In this document: positions 25,941 through 33,528 of the stretch, piece after piece | Numbering within the stretch: the first letter of the stretch is position 1 | Layout: every line of letters begins with the position of its first letter | Assembly: GCA_009695305.1 (NCBI GenBank) | Contig: SIBG01000002.1 | Coordinates: 33,156 to 97,155, forward strand | Direction: 5' to 3' | Source: Opitutus sp. | GTDB lineage: Bacteria; Verrucomicrobiota; Verrucomicrobiia; Opitutales; Opitutaceae | DNA length: 64,000 bases | Notes under the pieces: model-generated | What the model was told of the DNA's origin: nothing | Database searches by the model: none | What the model saw: the letters and a program-made list of their open reading frames with translations, nothing else | Program-made: the position numbers and the translations under genes

Positions 25941-26275
25941 GCAACCCTACCGCCCTCGTTCAGAAACTTTGGCACTACGGCAATATTCTCCGCGATGATG
26001 GTTTGTCGTATGGCGATTACGTCGAGCAGTTGACGTTTCTCCTGTTCCTGAAAATGGCGGATGAGCAGGCCCGGCCGCCGTTCAACAAGCCGTCGCCCAT
26101 TCCCAAGGGCAAGGACGACGACGTGCGCTGGCACGGAGCAGCAGCGGAGAAGGAGCAACCGCAGGTTGACCCGCAGGGCGCCGCCCGGCAGCGGCGTCGA
26201 TTCGGCGTCCCGCCCAAGGGCAACGCCAACTTCGCCTGGGTGCAGCACTTCATCCACCACCGGCCGCCGCGGTAG
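25937..26275 (+). pseudogene. hsdM copy 2 with large internal deletion
   Basis: 112 residues where ~500 are expected. It starts like a normal HsdM ([40 protein letters not shown]), breaks after KGKD, and near its end reads [20 protein letters not shown], which in intact HsdM lies well downstream near the end of the N6-methylase domain. The SAM and NPPF motifs are absent, so it cannot methylate. The ATG overlaps the doc stop. Confidence 0.82.
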
Positions 26276-26304
26276 ACCCCGCAAATCGAGTTAACTCACA
26301 TCCC

Positions 26305-27447
26305 ATGAAAGAAACCCTAGCCGACATCAAATCCAAGTTGCAGAGCGGCGACTACGGCAATGAAGAGCACGTCCGCTTGTCGCTGGTCGCACGGGTGCTC
26401 CAGAAGCTGGATTGGAACATCTGGGACCCGACGGAAGTAAACGCGGAGTTCATCGTTGTCCCAAACGAAGACAAAACCCGGGTTGATCTCGCCCTGTTCA
26501 ATCGGCCGACGCTTCCCTCGGTGTTTATCGAGATCAAAGCAGTGGGGCAGATGCAGGGGCGGCTCCAAGACGTCGAGCGCCAGGTGCGGGATTACAATCG
26601 CAACAACACCGCCCTGTTCTCGGTGATCACGGATGGCCGTGAGTGGCGGTTTTATTATTCGCAGACCGCCGGAGAGTTTTCCCAGAAGTGCTTTGAGTCG
26701 TTCAATCTTGAGGACGACAACATCGAAGACGTTGAGCGTTCCTTGATGACCTTTTTGAAGAAGTCCGAAATCGCCAACGACAATGCCCGGCGTGAGGCGG
26801 AGACCTACCTCCAACTGAACCAGAAACAGCGAGCAATGGAGGATTGCCTGCCCGAGGCTCGCCGACTTCTCCATGAGCCGCCGTTTCCCAGCCTTCCCGA
26901 AGCCTTGGCGAATCTGGTGCGGGAAAAGAGCTTCACTGTCACTCACGAGGAGGCCGTCGAATTCATCAGGACCGCCGTTGACCGAAGGCCGCCAACCTTG
27001 GTCACCCCGGGGGAACCGGACATAACACGACGGGACGATACACCGCCCCGCCGCGATTCAGCAGTTCGGGCTTTGAACCCCGACAACCCGGAGAACTTGT
27101 TTCACACCAAAATCACCGAAGCCCATTTCGCAGGCACGAGCGTCTCGAACTGGCGTGAGTTGATTGATTGCGCGATGAAAGCTGCGCTCAAGAACGGCAT
27201 TCCTTTCGCCACCTTAAGCGGTGTCGCCAATGTGAAGGAATCAAACCCGAGGGACCAAAGTTTTCATCAAATCGAGGGCACTCATCTGTGGTTGCAGGGG
27301 ATGGATTCAAATCAGGCGTGGAAACGTTCGTTGGCACTCGCGCGAAAGATCCGAGTGGATCTGAAAGTGGTCTTCTTTTGGCGCGACAAACCCGAAGCGG
27401 CCCACCCCGGGGCAGAAGGCTCACTCGAATGGTCACCAGCGCGATGA
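26305..27447 (+). CDS. Type I restriction HsdR_N-like nuclease-domain protein
   Basis: 380 residues. The N-terminal half is the HsdR_N-type restriction endonuclease fold seen in stand-alone proteins: YGNEEHVRLSLVARVLQKLD, then RVDLALFNRPTLPSVFIEIK, giving Asp and E-I-K of a PD-(D/E)xK site, and VRDYNRNNTALFSVITDGRE. A central Glu/Arg-rich segment follows. The C-terminal ~110 residues (NWRELIDCAMKAALKNGIPF; KRSLALARKIRVDLKVVFFW) form a separate domain I cannot name. No helicase motor is present. The stop overlaps an hsdS fragment by 4 bases. Confidence 0.8.
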   Translation: MKETLADIKSKLQSGDYGNEEHVRLSLVARVLQKLDWNIWDPTEVNAEFIVVPNEDKTRVDLALFNRPTLPSVFIEIKAVGQMQGRLQDVERQVRDYNRNNTALFSVITDGREWRFYYSQTAGEFSQKCFESFNLEDDNIEDVERSLMTFLKKSEIANDNARREAETYLQLNQKQRAMEDCLPEARRLLHEPPFPSLPEALANLVREKSFTVTHEEAVEFIRTAVDRRPPTLVTPGEPDITRRDDTPPRRDSAVRALNPDNPENLFHTKITEAHFAGTSVSNWRELIDCAMKAALKNGIPFATLSGVANVKESNPRDQSFHQIEGTHLWLQGMDSNQAWKRSLALARKIRVDLKVVFFWRDKPEAAHPGAEGSLEWSPAR

Positions 27448-27545
27448 AGGCCGTGGTGGACGCGTTGGAAACGCGGCTCGCCACCTCCCGCACCACCGCC
27501 GCGATTTTCCTCTCCGCCCTCGTCGCGGAACTCGCCGCGAGCTGA
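27444..27545 (+). pseudogene. hsdS 3' fragment 1
   Basis: 33 codons reading MKAVVDALETRLATSRTTAA and ending ALVAELAAS, the coiled-coil C-terminus of type I specificity subunits. It shares the run GTGGACGCGTTGGAAACG with the copies at 27924-28085 and 30117-30258. Both target-recognition domains are missing. Confidence 0.78.
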
Positions 27546-27563
27546 ATTATTTTCACTCCCGCC

Positions 27564-27914
27564 GTGGCCTTTACCGACCTCGAAATCGCCGAGCACATGA
27601 AGGTGCTGGAGGACTCGTTCTGGTGCCGACGGCGTCCGCCCCTGCACCTGCGCGACAAGGTCTGCGAGGGCCAGCGGTTCACGGGCCAGGCCATCGAGCT
27701 GTTCATCGTGCGCCCCGCGTTCAATCGTCCCGGCGAACACACCGAGGAACCCATCGCCAAGGTGCAGCAGGTGCGCACGCAGGGAGTTTGGCGTATCTTC
27801 TGGAAACGGGCCGATGGCAAATGGCATGGCTATCCGCCTTGCCCGAAAGCGAATTCGCTCGCCGATGCCCTCCGCGTGATCGACGAAGACCCCAACGGTT
27901 GTTTCTTCGGCTGA
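27564..27914 (+). CDS. DUF3024 family protein
   Basis: 116 residues from GTG 27564. It matches DUF3024 along its length: FTDLEIAEHMKVLEDSFWCR, RRPPLHLRDKVCEGQRFTGQ, and the near-invariant end RADGKWHGYPPCP...VIDEDPNGCFFG. Function unknown. It lies between hsdS fragments 1 and 2, so it looks like a cassette captured at the hsdS 3' end. Confidence 0.88.
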   Translation: MAFTDLEIAEHMKVLEDSFWCRRRPPLHLRDKVCEGQRFTGQAIELFIVRPAFNRPGEHTEEPIAKVQQVRTQGVWRIFWKRADGKWHGYPPCPKANSLADALRVIDEDPNGCFFG

Positions 27915-27923
27915 ACTTTTCCC

Positions 27924-28085
27924 ATGCTCACACCTCCCCTCGCCGAACAACGCCGGATCGTGGCCAAAGTGGAGCAACTGATGGCCTTGGTGGACGCGTT
28001 GGAAACGCAGCTCGCCGAGCGAGACGGAGAACTCCATGTTCCTCGTCGTCGAGAACGTCGAACCCTACACAGCCTCACGCCATGA
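27924..28085 (+). pseudogene. hsdS 3' fragment 2
   Basis: 53 codons. MLTPPLAEQRRIVAKVEQLM and ALVDALETQLAE are the classic conserved C-terminal helix of HsdS; then it runs out of family into an Arg-rich tail. Bases 27957-28018 match 30129-30190 with one difference. The stop overlaps the start of the next gene (ATGA). Confidence 0.8.
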
Positions 28086-29014
28086 AGCCAAAAAGTTCAA
28101 ATCCGCCGCTTTTCGTCCGAGTTCTGCCGATGTCGGCCGCCGAGTCCGATGATTATAGCATCGAGGAGCAGCAGAAGGAGTATTTCCTTGATCGCCTCCC
28201 CAACAAAAGGAAGGGCGAATATCGGTGCCGCACAGTATTGAAGGCGCCACCCGGCACCACCGTCCTTTTTCAATACCGCGGCTGTATTATCGCTGGCGCC
28301 GTGCTACTCGGCAGTCACTTGCTCCCTCGACCTGATAGCTTCGGCTACACCGCCGCCATGCTCTTCGATATGGCAACTATCCGAGTGTTCGCACCGGTCG
28401 GTCCTGAAGTGATGAAACGAATTTGGCCTCGGGAATTTTCCGGATTCAGCCACGTGAAACAAAAGCTGAGCCGGGGAGCGCTGGGAAAATTCTTCGCCGC
28501 TGTCCGTCCATTGTCCAAGGGCTCCCTCGCGGGCCGAAGCGAACTAGCCTTGAGTGCTGGGGAGCAGAAAAGGGAGCGTAAACCGTCTGCACCTCGGATT
28601 CGAAAGGGTGGCTGGATTACGTCCACGAAACCGCATCTTCGCCAAGGCTCGGATCCTATCGAGGTAACACCCGAACACGCGAGGATGCACAAGAAACTAG
28701 AGGCCCTGCTCGTGCGTCGCTACGGGAAACGCAACGTCACCACCGAATTTGAGGGCATCGACGTGTGCGTGCACACTGCGAACGAGGTAATCCTTTACGA
28801 GATAAAGTCCGACACATCACCCCGCGCCGTGATCCGCAACGCATTGGGCCAAGTTCTCGAATACGCATTCTACCGTCCAAAACTTTGGAAAGGAGCGCAC
28901 GTGCGCTTGGTCATCGTTGGGCGCAACTCACCTGGCAGTGCCGAACGGCAGTATCTCTATCGCCTTCGGAAGGACTTTCACCTCCCGATGAGCTACAAGA
29001 CCGTGAAAATCTGA
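28082..29014 (+). CDS. Predicted PD-(D/E)xK nuclease with PUA-like N-terminal domain
   Basis: 310 residues, no family name recognised. The C-terminal domain reads TTEFEGIDVCVHTANEVILY then EIKSDTSPRAVIRNALGQVL, giving the Asp and E-I-K of a PD-(D/E)xK nuclease with the following helix. The N-terminal 120 residues (VLFQYRGCIIAGAVLLGSHL; FDMATIRVFAPVGPE) resemble PUA/EVE-type modified-base binding folds. The domain pairing fits a nuclease that recognises altered DNA, which is inference only. Base use is slightly less GC-rich than the surroundings. It is followed 12 bases on by another nuclease gene. Confidence 0.65.
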   Translation: MKPKSSNPPLFVRVLPMSAAESDDYSIEEQQKEYFLDRLPNKRKGEYRCRTVLKAPPGTTVLFQYRGCIIAGAVLLGSHLLPRPDSFGYTAAMLFDMATIRVFAPVGPEVMKRIWPREFSGFSHVKQKLSRGALGKFFAAVRPLSKGSLAGRSELALSAGEQKRERKPSAPRIRKGGWITSTKPHLRQGSDPIEVTPEHARMHKKLEALLVRRYGKRNVTTEFEGIDVCVHTANEVILYEIKSDTSPRAVIRNALGQVLEYAFYRPKLWKGAHVRLVIVGRNSPGSAERQYLYRLRKDFHLPMSYKTVKI

Positions 29015-29026
29015 ACACAGAGCCTC

Positions 29027-30115
29027 ATGCCCATCAAACACGCCATCTGGAAAGTCGGATCCCAGCCCACGCCACTGGCCTCGGCCAGCCTCACCAACGA
29101 GCAGCAGTTGGAGGAAATGATCGTCCGCGAGCCCGGTATCCTCTCCAGCGAGTGGATGCTCATCGGTCGTCAGGAGATCACGCCATTCGGTGGCCGCGTC
29201 GATTTGCTTGCCATCGCGCCGGACGGCTCGCTCGTCCTCATCGAACTCAAACGCAACCGCACCCCACGCGAAATCGTGGCTCAAGCCCTCGACTATGCTG
29301 CGTGGGTGGATGGCCTCACCGCCGACAAGATCGCCCAAATATTTCAACGCTTCTCCAAGGGCGGAAACCTCGACGAGGCGTTCAAGCGACATTTCGGCGC
29401 CGCGTTGGACGAGGAAACGCTCAATGAATCACACCAGATTATTCTCGTGGCCGCCGAACTCGACGGCGCCACCGAGCGCATCATCACCTACCTCAACGAC
29501 CGCGACATCGCGATCAACGTTCTCTTCTTCCAAGTCTTCCAGCACGGCACCGAGCAACTCCTCAGTCGTGCTTGGCTGATCGACCCTGGCGAGACACAGG
29601 CCAACGTCGCCGTCACCACCAAGCACACCCGCGAGAGTGAGCCTTGGATCGGAGAGTTCTACGTCTCTTTCGGTGGCGACTGCACATGGGACGATGCGCG
29701 CACCCACGGATTCATCAGCGCCGGCGGCGGCAGTTGGTATAGCCAGACGATGAAACTCCTGTCTCCCGGCGATCGCGTGTGGGTGAAGATTCCAAAGAAA
29801 GGCTACGTCGGCGTCGGCCGCGTGACCGATGGCGTGCAATCCGTGAATGACTTCACCGTGCAGACGCCTGCCGGCGGGCGCCCAGCCGTCGATGTCCTGA
29901 GCACCGCTGCGAAACTGCGAGCGAAAGCCGGCGATCCCGACCGCGCCGAGTATTTCGTCCGTGTCGAGTGGCTCGACGCCGTCCCTGAAAACCAAGCCGT
30001 CAACGAGCTAGGCCTCTTCGGCAATCAAAACACCGTCTGCCAACCCACGACCCCAAAGTGGCGCCACACCGTCGACCGATTGAAGACCTACTTCAAAAAA
30101 TGGGATGCCAGCTAA
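29027..30115 (+). CDS. NucS/DUF91-like nuclease with EVE-like C-terminal domain
   Basis: 362 residues. The N-terminal domain has the DUF91/NucS-type pattern: LEEMIVREPGILSSEWMLIG, GRVDLLAIAPDGSLVLIELK, then REIVAQALDYAAWVDGLTAD (Asp and E-L-K active site, Q in the next helix). After residue ~200 a second domain (EFYVSFGGDCTWDDARTHGF; DRVWVKIPKKGYVGVGRVTD) resembles EVE/PUA-like folds. It probably acts with the previous gene in defence against foreign DNA. hsdS fragment 3 follows directly. Confidence 0.78.
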   Translation: MPIKHAIWKVGSQPTPLASASLTNEQQLEEMIVREPGILSSEWMLIGRQEITPFGGRVDLLAIAPDGSLVLIELKRNRTPREIVAQALDYAAWVDGLTADKIAQIFQRFSKGGNLDEAFKRHFGAALDEETLNESHQIILVAAELDGATERIITYLNDRDIAINVLFFQVFQHGTEQLLSRAWLIDPGETQANVAVTTKHTRESEPWIGEFYVSFGGDCTWDDARTHGFISAGGGSWYSQTMKLLSPGDRVWVKIPKKGYVGVGRVTDGVQSVNDFTVQTPAGGRPAVDVLSTAAKLRAKAGDPDRAEYFVRVEWLDAVPENQAVNELGLFGNQNTVCQPTTPKWRHTVDRLKTYFKKWDAS

Positions 30116-30116
30116 A

Positions 30117-30258
30117 AATTGACCGCCGGATCGTGGCCAAAGTGGAGCAACTGATGGCCTTGGTGGACGCGTTGGAAACGCCGCTCGCCGCCTCCCGCGC
30201 CACCGGCGCGAACCTGTCGGGTGATTTTTCCATCGCATCATGCCCTCCAAGATCCTGA
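30117..30258 (+). pseudogene. hsdS 3' fragment 3
   Basis: Reads KIDRRIVAKVEQLMALVDAL then ETPLAASRATGANL, the HsdS C-terminal helix, and continues out of family into the start of the next gene. Bases 30129-30190 repeat 27957-28018 with a single mismatch, so the two intervening nuclease genes lie between ~62-bp direct repeats. Confidence 0.8.
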
Positions 30259-31292
30259 GTCCCGCGAGCGTCCCGAAAACTTACGCCGAGCTGCGGCAAG
30301 CGGTGGAGGCGGCGATGGTCCAAGGCCAGCGGCTGATCGAGCAGGCGAAGGTGCGGACCTATCATGAAACCGGCCGGTTGATCCATCAGCACGTGTTGCT
30401 GTTCAAGGCGCGTGCCGACTATGGCGCCGAAACCATCCCCAAGCTGGCGGCGGATGTGAAGGTCGACCGCAGTGTCTTGCATCGGTGCGTCAAGTTTTTC
30501 GAGTGCTTTCCAATTGTGGCCACGTGGCCACAATTGAGCTGGGGTCACTTCCGCGAACTGCTCCCCATTACAGAGGTGAAGCAGCGGCGCGCGCTCGCGA
30601 CCGAGGCCAATCGGAACGAATGGCCCGTGGTCCGGCTCGTGGCGCGGATTCGCGAACTGGCTCCGGCGGAAGAGGCCGAGGTCGTCGCGCTTCCGGCGGG
30701 AGAGCAGCCAGAGCTCCTCAAGCCCATCCGCGGCACGCCGGGGCTGCATCTCATCGTCGAGCGCAATGGCCGGCTGGCAGTCGATCTCGGGTTCAAACTT
30801 TATTGGCCGCTGACCGCTGACCAATCGAAACGATTGGCGAAGGGCGACATTGTTCGGATCACGGACGAGGATGGACTGCGCAAGGTCGACGGCGCAACGA
30901 AGGCCGATCTTTTTACCTATGCCGCCGAATTCCGCCGTGTGGTCGATGGCGACACACTCGTTGTCGCACTCGAGGTTTCGCCGGGCGTTTTCCTCGAGCA
31001 AAAACTGCGGTTGCGTGGACTCGATGCGCCGGAGATGAGCACGCCCGAGGGCCGGGCGGCGAAGCGGTTTGTCGATGGTCTCGTGGCCAAGGCGACGGCG
31101 TTCGTCATCAACACGACGAAGCCGGATAAGTATGACCGGTATTTGGCCGATGTCTTCTTGCAGCAGGAGTCAGGTGACCCGGGCCAGGCGACAGGACCGG
31201 AGGAAATCTTTCTCAACAACGCGCTGCTCGAAAACGGGCACGCCGTGCGGAAGGACGCTGAGGATTTTGGAGACGACTGGGGCTTTAGGTGA
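30240..31292 (+). CDS. DUF1016-N / staphylococcal nuclease (SNase) fusion protein
   Basis: 350 residues. The first ~140 residues match the DUF1016/YhcG N-terminal domain (RTYHETGRLIHQHVLLFKAR, KLAADVKVDRSVLHRCVKFF, WGHFRELLPI). The C-terminal ~125 are an SNase (thermonuclease) domain with catalytic residues present: VVDGDT (D236, D238), LRLRGLDAPE (R259, D262, E265) and KYDRYLADV (R300). DUF1016 is normally joined to a PD-(D/E)xK domain, so this partner is unusual. No signal peptide, so it would act inside the cell. Confidence 0.82.
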   Translation: MPSKILSPASVPKTYAELRQAVEAAMVQGQRLIEQAKVRTYHETGRLIHQHVLLFKARADYGAETIPKLAADVKVDRSVLHRCVKFFECFPIVATWPQLSWGHFRELLPITEVKQRRALATEANRNEWPVVRLVARIRELAPAEEAEVVALPAGEQPELLKPIRGTPGLHLIVERNGRLAVDLGFKLYWPLTADQSKRLAKGDIVRITDEDGLRKVDGATKADLFTYAAEFRRVVDGDTLVVALEVSPGVFLEQKLRLRGLDAPEMSTPEGRAAKRFVDGLVAKATAFVINTTKPDKYDRYLADVFLQQESGDPGQATGPEEIFLNNALLENGHAVRKDAEDFGDDWGFR

Positions 31293-31293
31293 C

Positions 31294-31383
31294 GTAGGGC
31301 GTCTGGCTGGCAGACGCCGCTTCATCGGTCGAGAAAATGCGACCCCAGACCAAGACACGGCGTCTGCCAGACAGACGCGCTAC
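31294..31383. repeat. Double-hairpin palindromic repeat (GTAGGGCGTCTG type)
   Basis: Left arm 31294-31318 (GTAGGGCGTCTGGCTGGCAG...) and right arm 31359-31383 (ending CAGACGCGCTAC) are inverted copies with 2-3 mismatches. Each arm is itself a hairpin. It begins two bases after the stop of the DUF1016-SNase gene and marks the right edge of the island. Confidence 0.75.
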
Positions 31384-31443
31384 CATCCGTTCACATCGTC
31401 GCGTGCCGCATCGCTTTTCCTCGTTTCTCCTCGGAGAATTCGA

Positions 31444-31513
31444 CCACGGATGACACGGATGGGCACGGATCCAAACCCTGCCTTGATCCGGGTTTATCCG
31501 TGATAGCCGTGGT
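31444..31513. repeat. MITE-like element with CACGGAT heptamer ends
   Basis: CACGGAT at 31445, 31454 and 31464 on the left; ATCCGTG at 31496 and AGCCGTG near 31505 on the right. The left arm spacing is 2 and 3 nt, as in the 24244 element. About 70 bp, no gene. Confidence 0.75.
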
Positions 31514-31571
31514 GAAAATGGATTGCGCCTGTTTGGTTGCGGGCGGGCGCGGGGGCGGCTGTTGTCGGGGC

Positions 31572-32096
31572 ATGAGTCAACAGCAAGAGGAATGGTTCGA
31601 TGTGGTGAACGAGCGCGACGAGGTCGTGGGGCGGGAGCTGCGGCGCACGGTGCATGCGCGCGGACTATGGCACCGGGCGGTGCATGTGCTGGTGTTCGAC
31701 CACACCGGGCGGGTGTTTCTCCAGCAGCGATCGATGAAAAAAGATTTGTCGCCCGGACTGTGGGACTCGTCGTGCTCGGGTCACCTCGACGCCGGCGAAG
31801 ACTACGATCACGCGGCGGTGCGCGAGTTGAGCGAGGAGATTGGCGTCGTTGTCGCGGCCACGCCGACGCGGTGGTTCAGAATCGAGGCGTGTGTGGAGAC
31901 CGGCTGGGAATTTTGCTGGGTTTACCGGCTGGAGCACAGCGGGCCGTTTGTGCTGCAGCCGGAGGAGATCGACGGCGGCGAGTGGCTGGCGCTGGCCGAG
32001 GTGTCGCGGCGGGTGGCGACGCGGCCGGGGGATTATTGTCCCTCGTTCAAGCTGATCTGGTCGATCGCGGAAGGGAAGTTGTCGCCCGGAGCGTGA
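31572..32096 (+). CDS. Nudix hydrolase (YfcD/IPP isomerase-like)
   Basis: 174 residues from ATG 31572. The full Nudix box reads GHLDAGEDYDHAAVRELSEE followed by IGV (Gx5Ex7REUxEExGU). WFDVVNERDEVVGRELRRTV and HRAVHVLVFDHTGRVFLQQR match the YfcD-type group related to isopentenyl-diphosphate isomerase. It hydrolyses some nucleoside-diphosphate-linked substrate; which one is not clear. The start is taken after repeat-derived upstream codons. Confidence 0.92.
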   Translation: MSQQQEEWFDVVNERDEVVGRELRRTVHARGLWHRAVHVLVFDHTGRVFLQQRSMKKDLSPGLWDSSCSGHLDAGEDYDHAAVRELSEEIGVVVAATPTRWFRIEACVETGWEFCWVYRLEHSGPFVLQPEEIDGGEWLALAEVSRRVATRPGDYCPSFKLIWSIAEGKLSPGA

Positions 32097-32218
32097 GCGC
32101 GGGGAGGGAGCGGGATCCGAGCGTCTTTGCGCTCGCGCTCAGGGCTGCGACACGACGTCGGGCAGATTCGTCGAGGCGCGAGCGAGCTCGGGGCCGACGG
32201 TTTTGGCCGGAGGCGGAA

Positions 32219-32518
32219 CTAAGTGTATGACGGGCCGAGGCCGGTGATGCGGCGGCCGGAGATTTTGCCGGGACCGGTGTTTTCGCTCAGGCGCTTGATT
32301 TCCTCGAACTGCTTTTGCGTGATCAGCCGGCGGGGGACGCGTTTCTCCGCTTCGTAAACCAGGCGGGCGCGGTCTTCGTCCGTGGGCGTGTGCGGCAGCC
32401 AGGAGGTGTGGTGGCCCTGGTGCATGGTCCACTCGATGTTGGCGCCATGCACCGCGGCGAGAACTTGGAATTTCCCCCCGTCGTCGCTTTTTTTCCACCA
32501 GCCGAACTCGATGCTCAT
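32219..32518 (-). CDS. Hypothetical small protein
   Basis: 99 residues. MSIEFGWWKKSDDGGKFQVL, GANIEWTMHQGHHTSWLPHT, then a charged helix DEDRARLVYEAEKRVPRRLI and QKQFEEIKRLSEN. No signal or membrane segment. The composition and even codon use look like a real gene, but I recognise no family. It stands alone between the Nudix gene and the phosphoesterase. Confidence 0.6.
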   Translation of the reverse strand: MSIEFGWWKKSDDGGKFQVLAAVHGANIEWTMHQGHHTSWLPHTPTDEDRARLVYEAEKRVPRRLITQKQFEEIKRLSENTGPGKISGRRITGLGPSYT

Positions 32519-32525
32519 GGGCTAT

Positions 32526-32622
32526 TCAGATGGATTGTCGCGTCGTCCCGCAAGGCGGGAGTCCGGCAATCGTCTCGGCTGGAGCGCCACGTCGCTTCGC
32601 GGCTCGCGATGACAGATCAGAG
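32526..32622. repeat. REP-like repeat (CAGATGGAT..CGCGTCG type)
   Basis: Begins CAGATGGATTGTCGCGTCG and ends CTCGCGATGACAG. The same opening occurs at 62651 and 62753, and the closing matches the GTCATTGCGAG-type repeats at 34441-34514. No gene is supported in it. Confidence 0.5.
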
Positions 32623-33435
32623 CGGAAACTCGGCGAGGGTTTCGGCGGGATGGAATTCACCGTGGCGCGACTCGACGCGCCGCACCGTGATTCGGTGGGG
32701 CGTGAGGTCGACGACGCACGTGCCGAGGGGCGGGCAGAATGAACCGGTGTTGATCACGGTCACCCCGCCGGGTGGAAGCATGAGGCGGGGGCGGTGCGTA
32801 TGGCCGAGAAGGAAGAACTTTGCGGCCGGCCGGTGCCGGTGGGCGAAGGCGGCGGCACGGACGGGCTCGGCGCGCCACGCCTGCAGGATGTGGAGGATGC
32901 GGAGCGGCGGCCACACCGTGTCGATGGCGTAGTGCAGGGCGTATCTCAGGCGACGCCTTTCCGACTGATGGCGCTGCGGAATCGACGCGGCGACGCGGCG
33001 CCAGACGGCGAGGCGGGCGGCGAGGTCTTCGCGCGCGGGCGGAGGAAGGGCGGCGAGGGCAGCGGAGATTTTTCGGTCGATGAGCGCGGCGTCGCGGCCC
33101 CAGGGGACGATGCGGTCGAACAATATGTCGCCATGGGTGGCGAACACCCGGCCGGCGGCGAGATCGAGCGCGTGATGGGGCGAGAGGTCGGGGTCGTGGT
33201 TGCCCGTGAGGAAGGTGACTTGCGGCACGTTTTCCGGGAAAAACGCGAGCACCGCGGCGCGGCAGGCGGCCGTGTGCGCCGGAGCGGGGCCCGGCCGGGT
33301 GTCGAGCGTGTCGCCGTTGAGCACGAGGTGGTCGACGCCGTCGAGCAAGGGCCGGAGCTGCGCGAGTTGGTGGACGCGGCTGGCGCGATCGCCGTAGTGG
33401 AGGTCGGAGAAAATGCGGGTGAGTTCGGCGGGCAC
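32617..33435 (-). CDS. Metallophosphoesterase (LpxH/calcineurin-like)
   Basis: 272 residues from a GTG at 33435, the only sensible start ahead of the first motif. All calcineurin-type motifs are present: FSDLHYGD (DxH), LVLNGDTLD (GDxxD), LTGNHDPDLS (GNHD), ATHGDILFD, and LLGHTHRP (GHxH). The layout resembles UDP-2,3-diacylglucosamine pyrophosphatases but the substrate is not assured. It is divergent from the outer-membrane lipoprotein-sorting-like gene. Confidence 0.88.
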   Translation of the reverse strand: MPAELTRIFSDLHYGDRASRVHQLAQLRPLLDGVDHLVLNGDTLDTRPGPAPAHTAACRAAVLAFFPENVPQVTFLTGNHDPDLSPHHALDLAAGRVFATHGDILFDRIVPWGRDAALIDRKISAALAALPPPAREDLAARLAVWRRVAASIPQRHQSERRRLRYALHYAIDTVWPPLRILHILQAWRAEPVRAAAFAHRHRPAAKFFLLGHTHRPRLMLPPGGVTVINTGSFCPPLGTCVVDLTPHRITVRRVESRHGEFHPAETLAEFPL

Positions 33436-33528
33436 GGGAGCAGGGCGAGCGAAACGGCGCGGCGCGGCGGGGCAATGTTTTTGGCGCGCGGGCTTGTCGA
33501 GCGGCGGGCAGCTGTGCGAAGGTGAGGG

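Noticed and set aside
24529..31292. Prophage
   Set aside because: No capsid, portal, terminase, tail or integrase genes; content is restriction-modification remnants and toxin-antitoxin.
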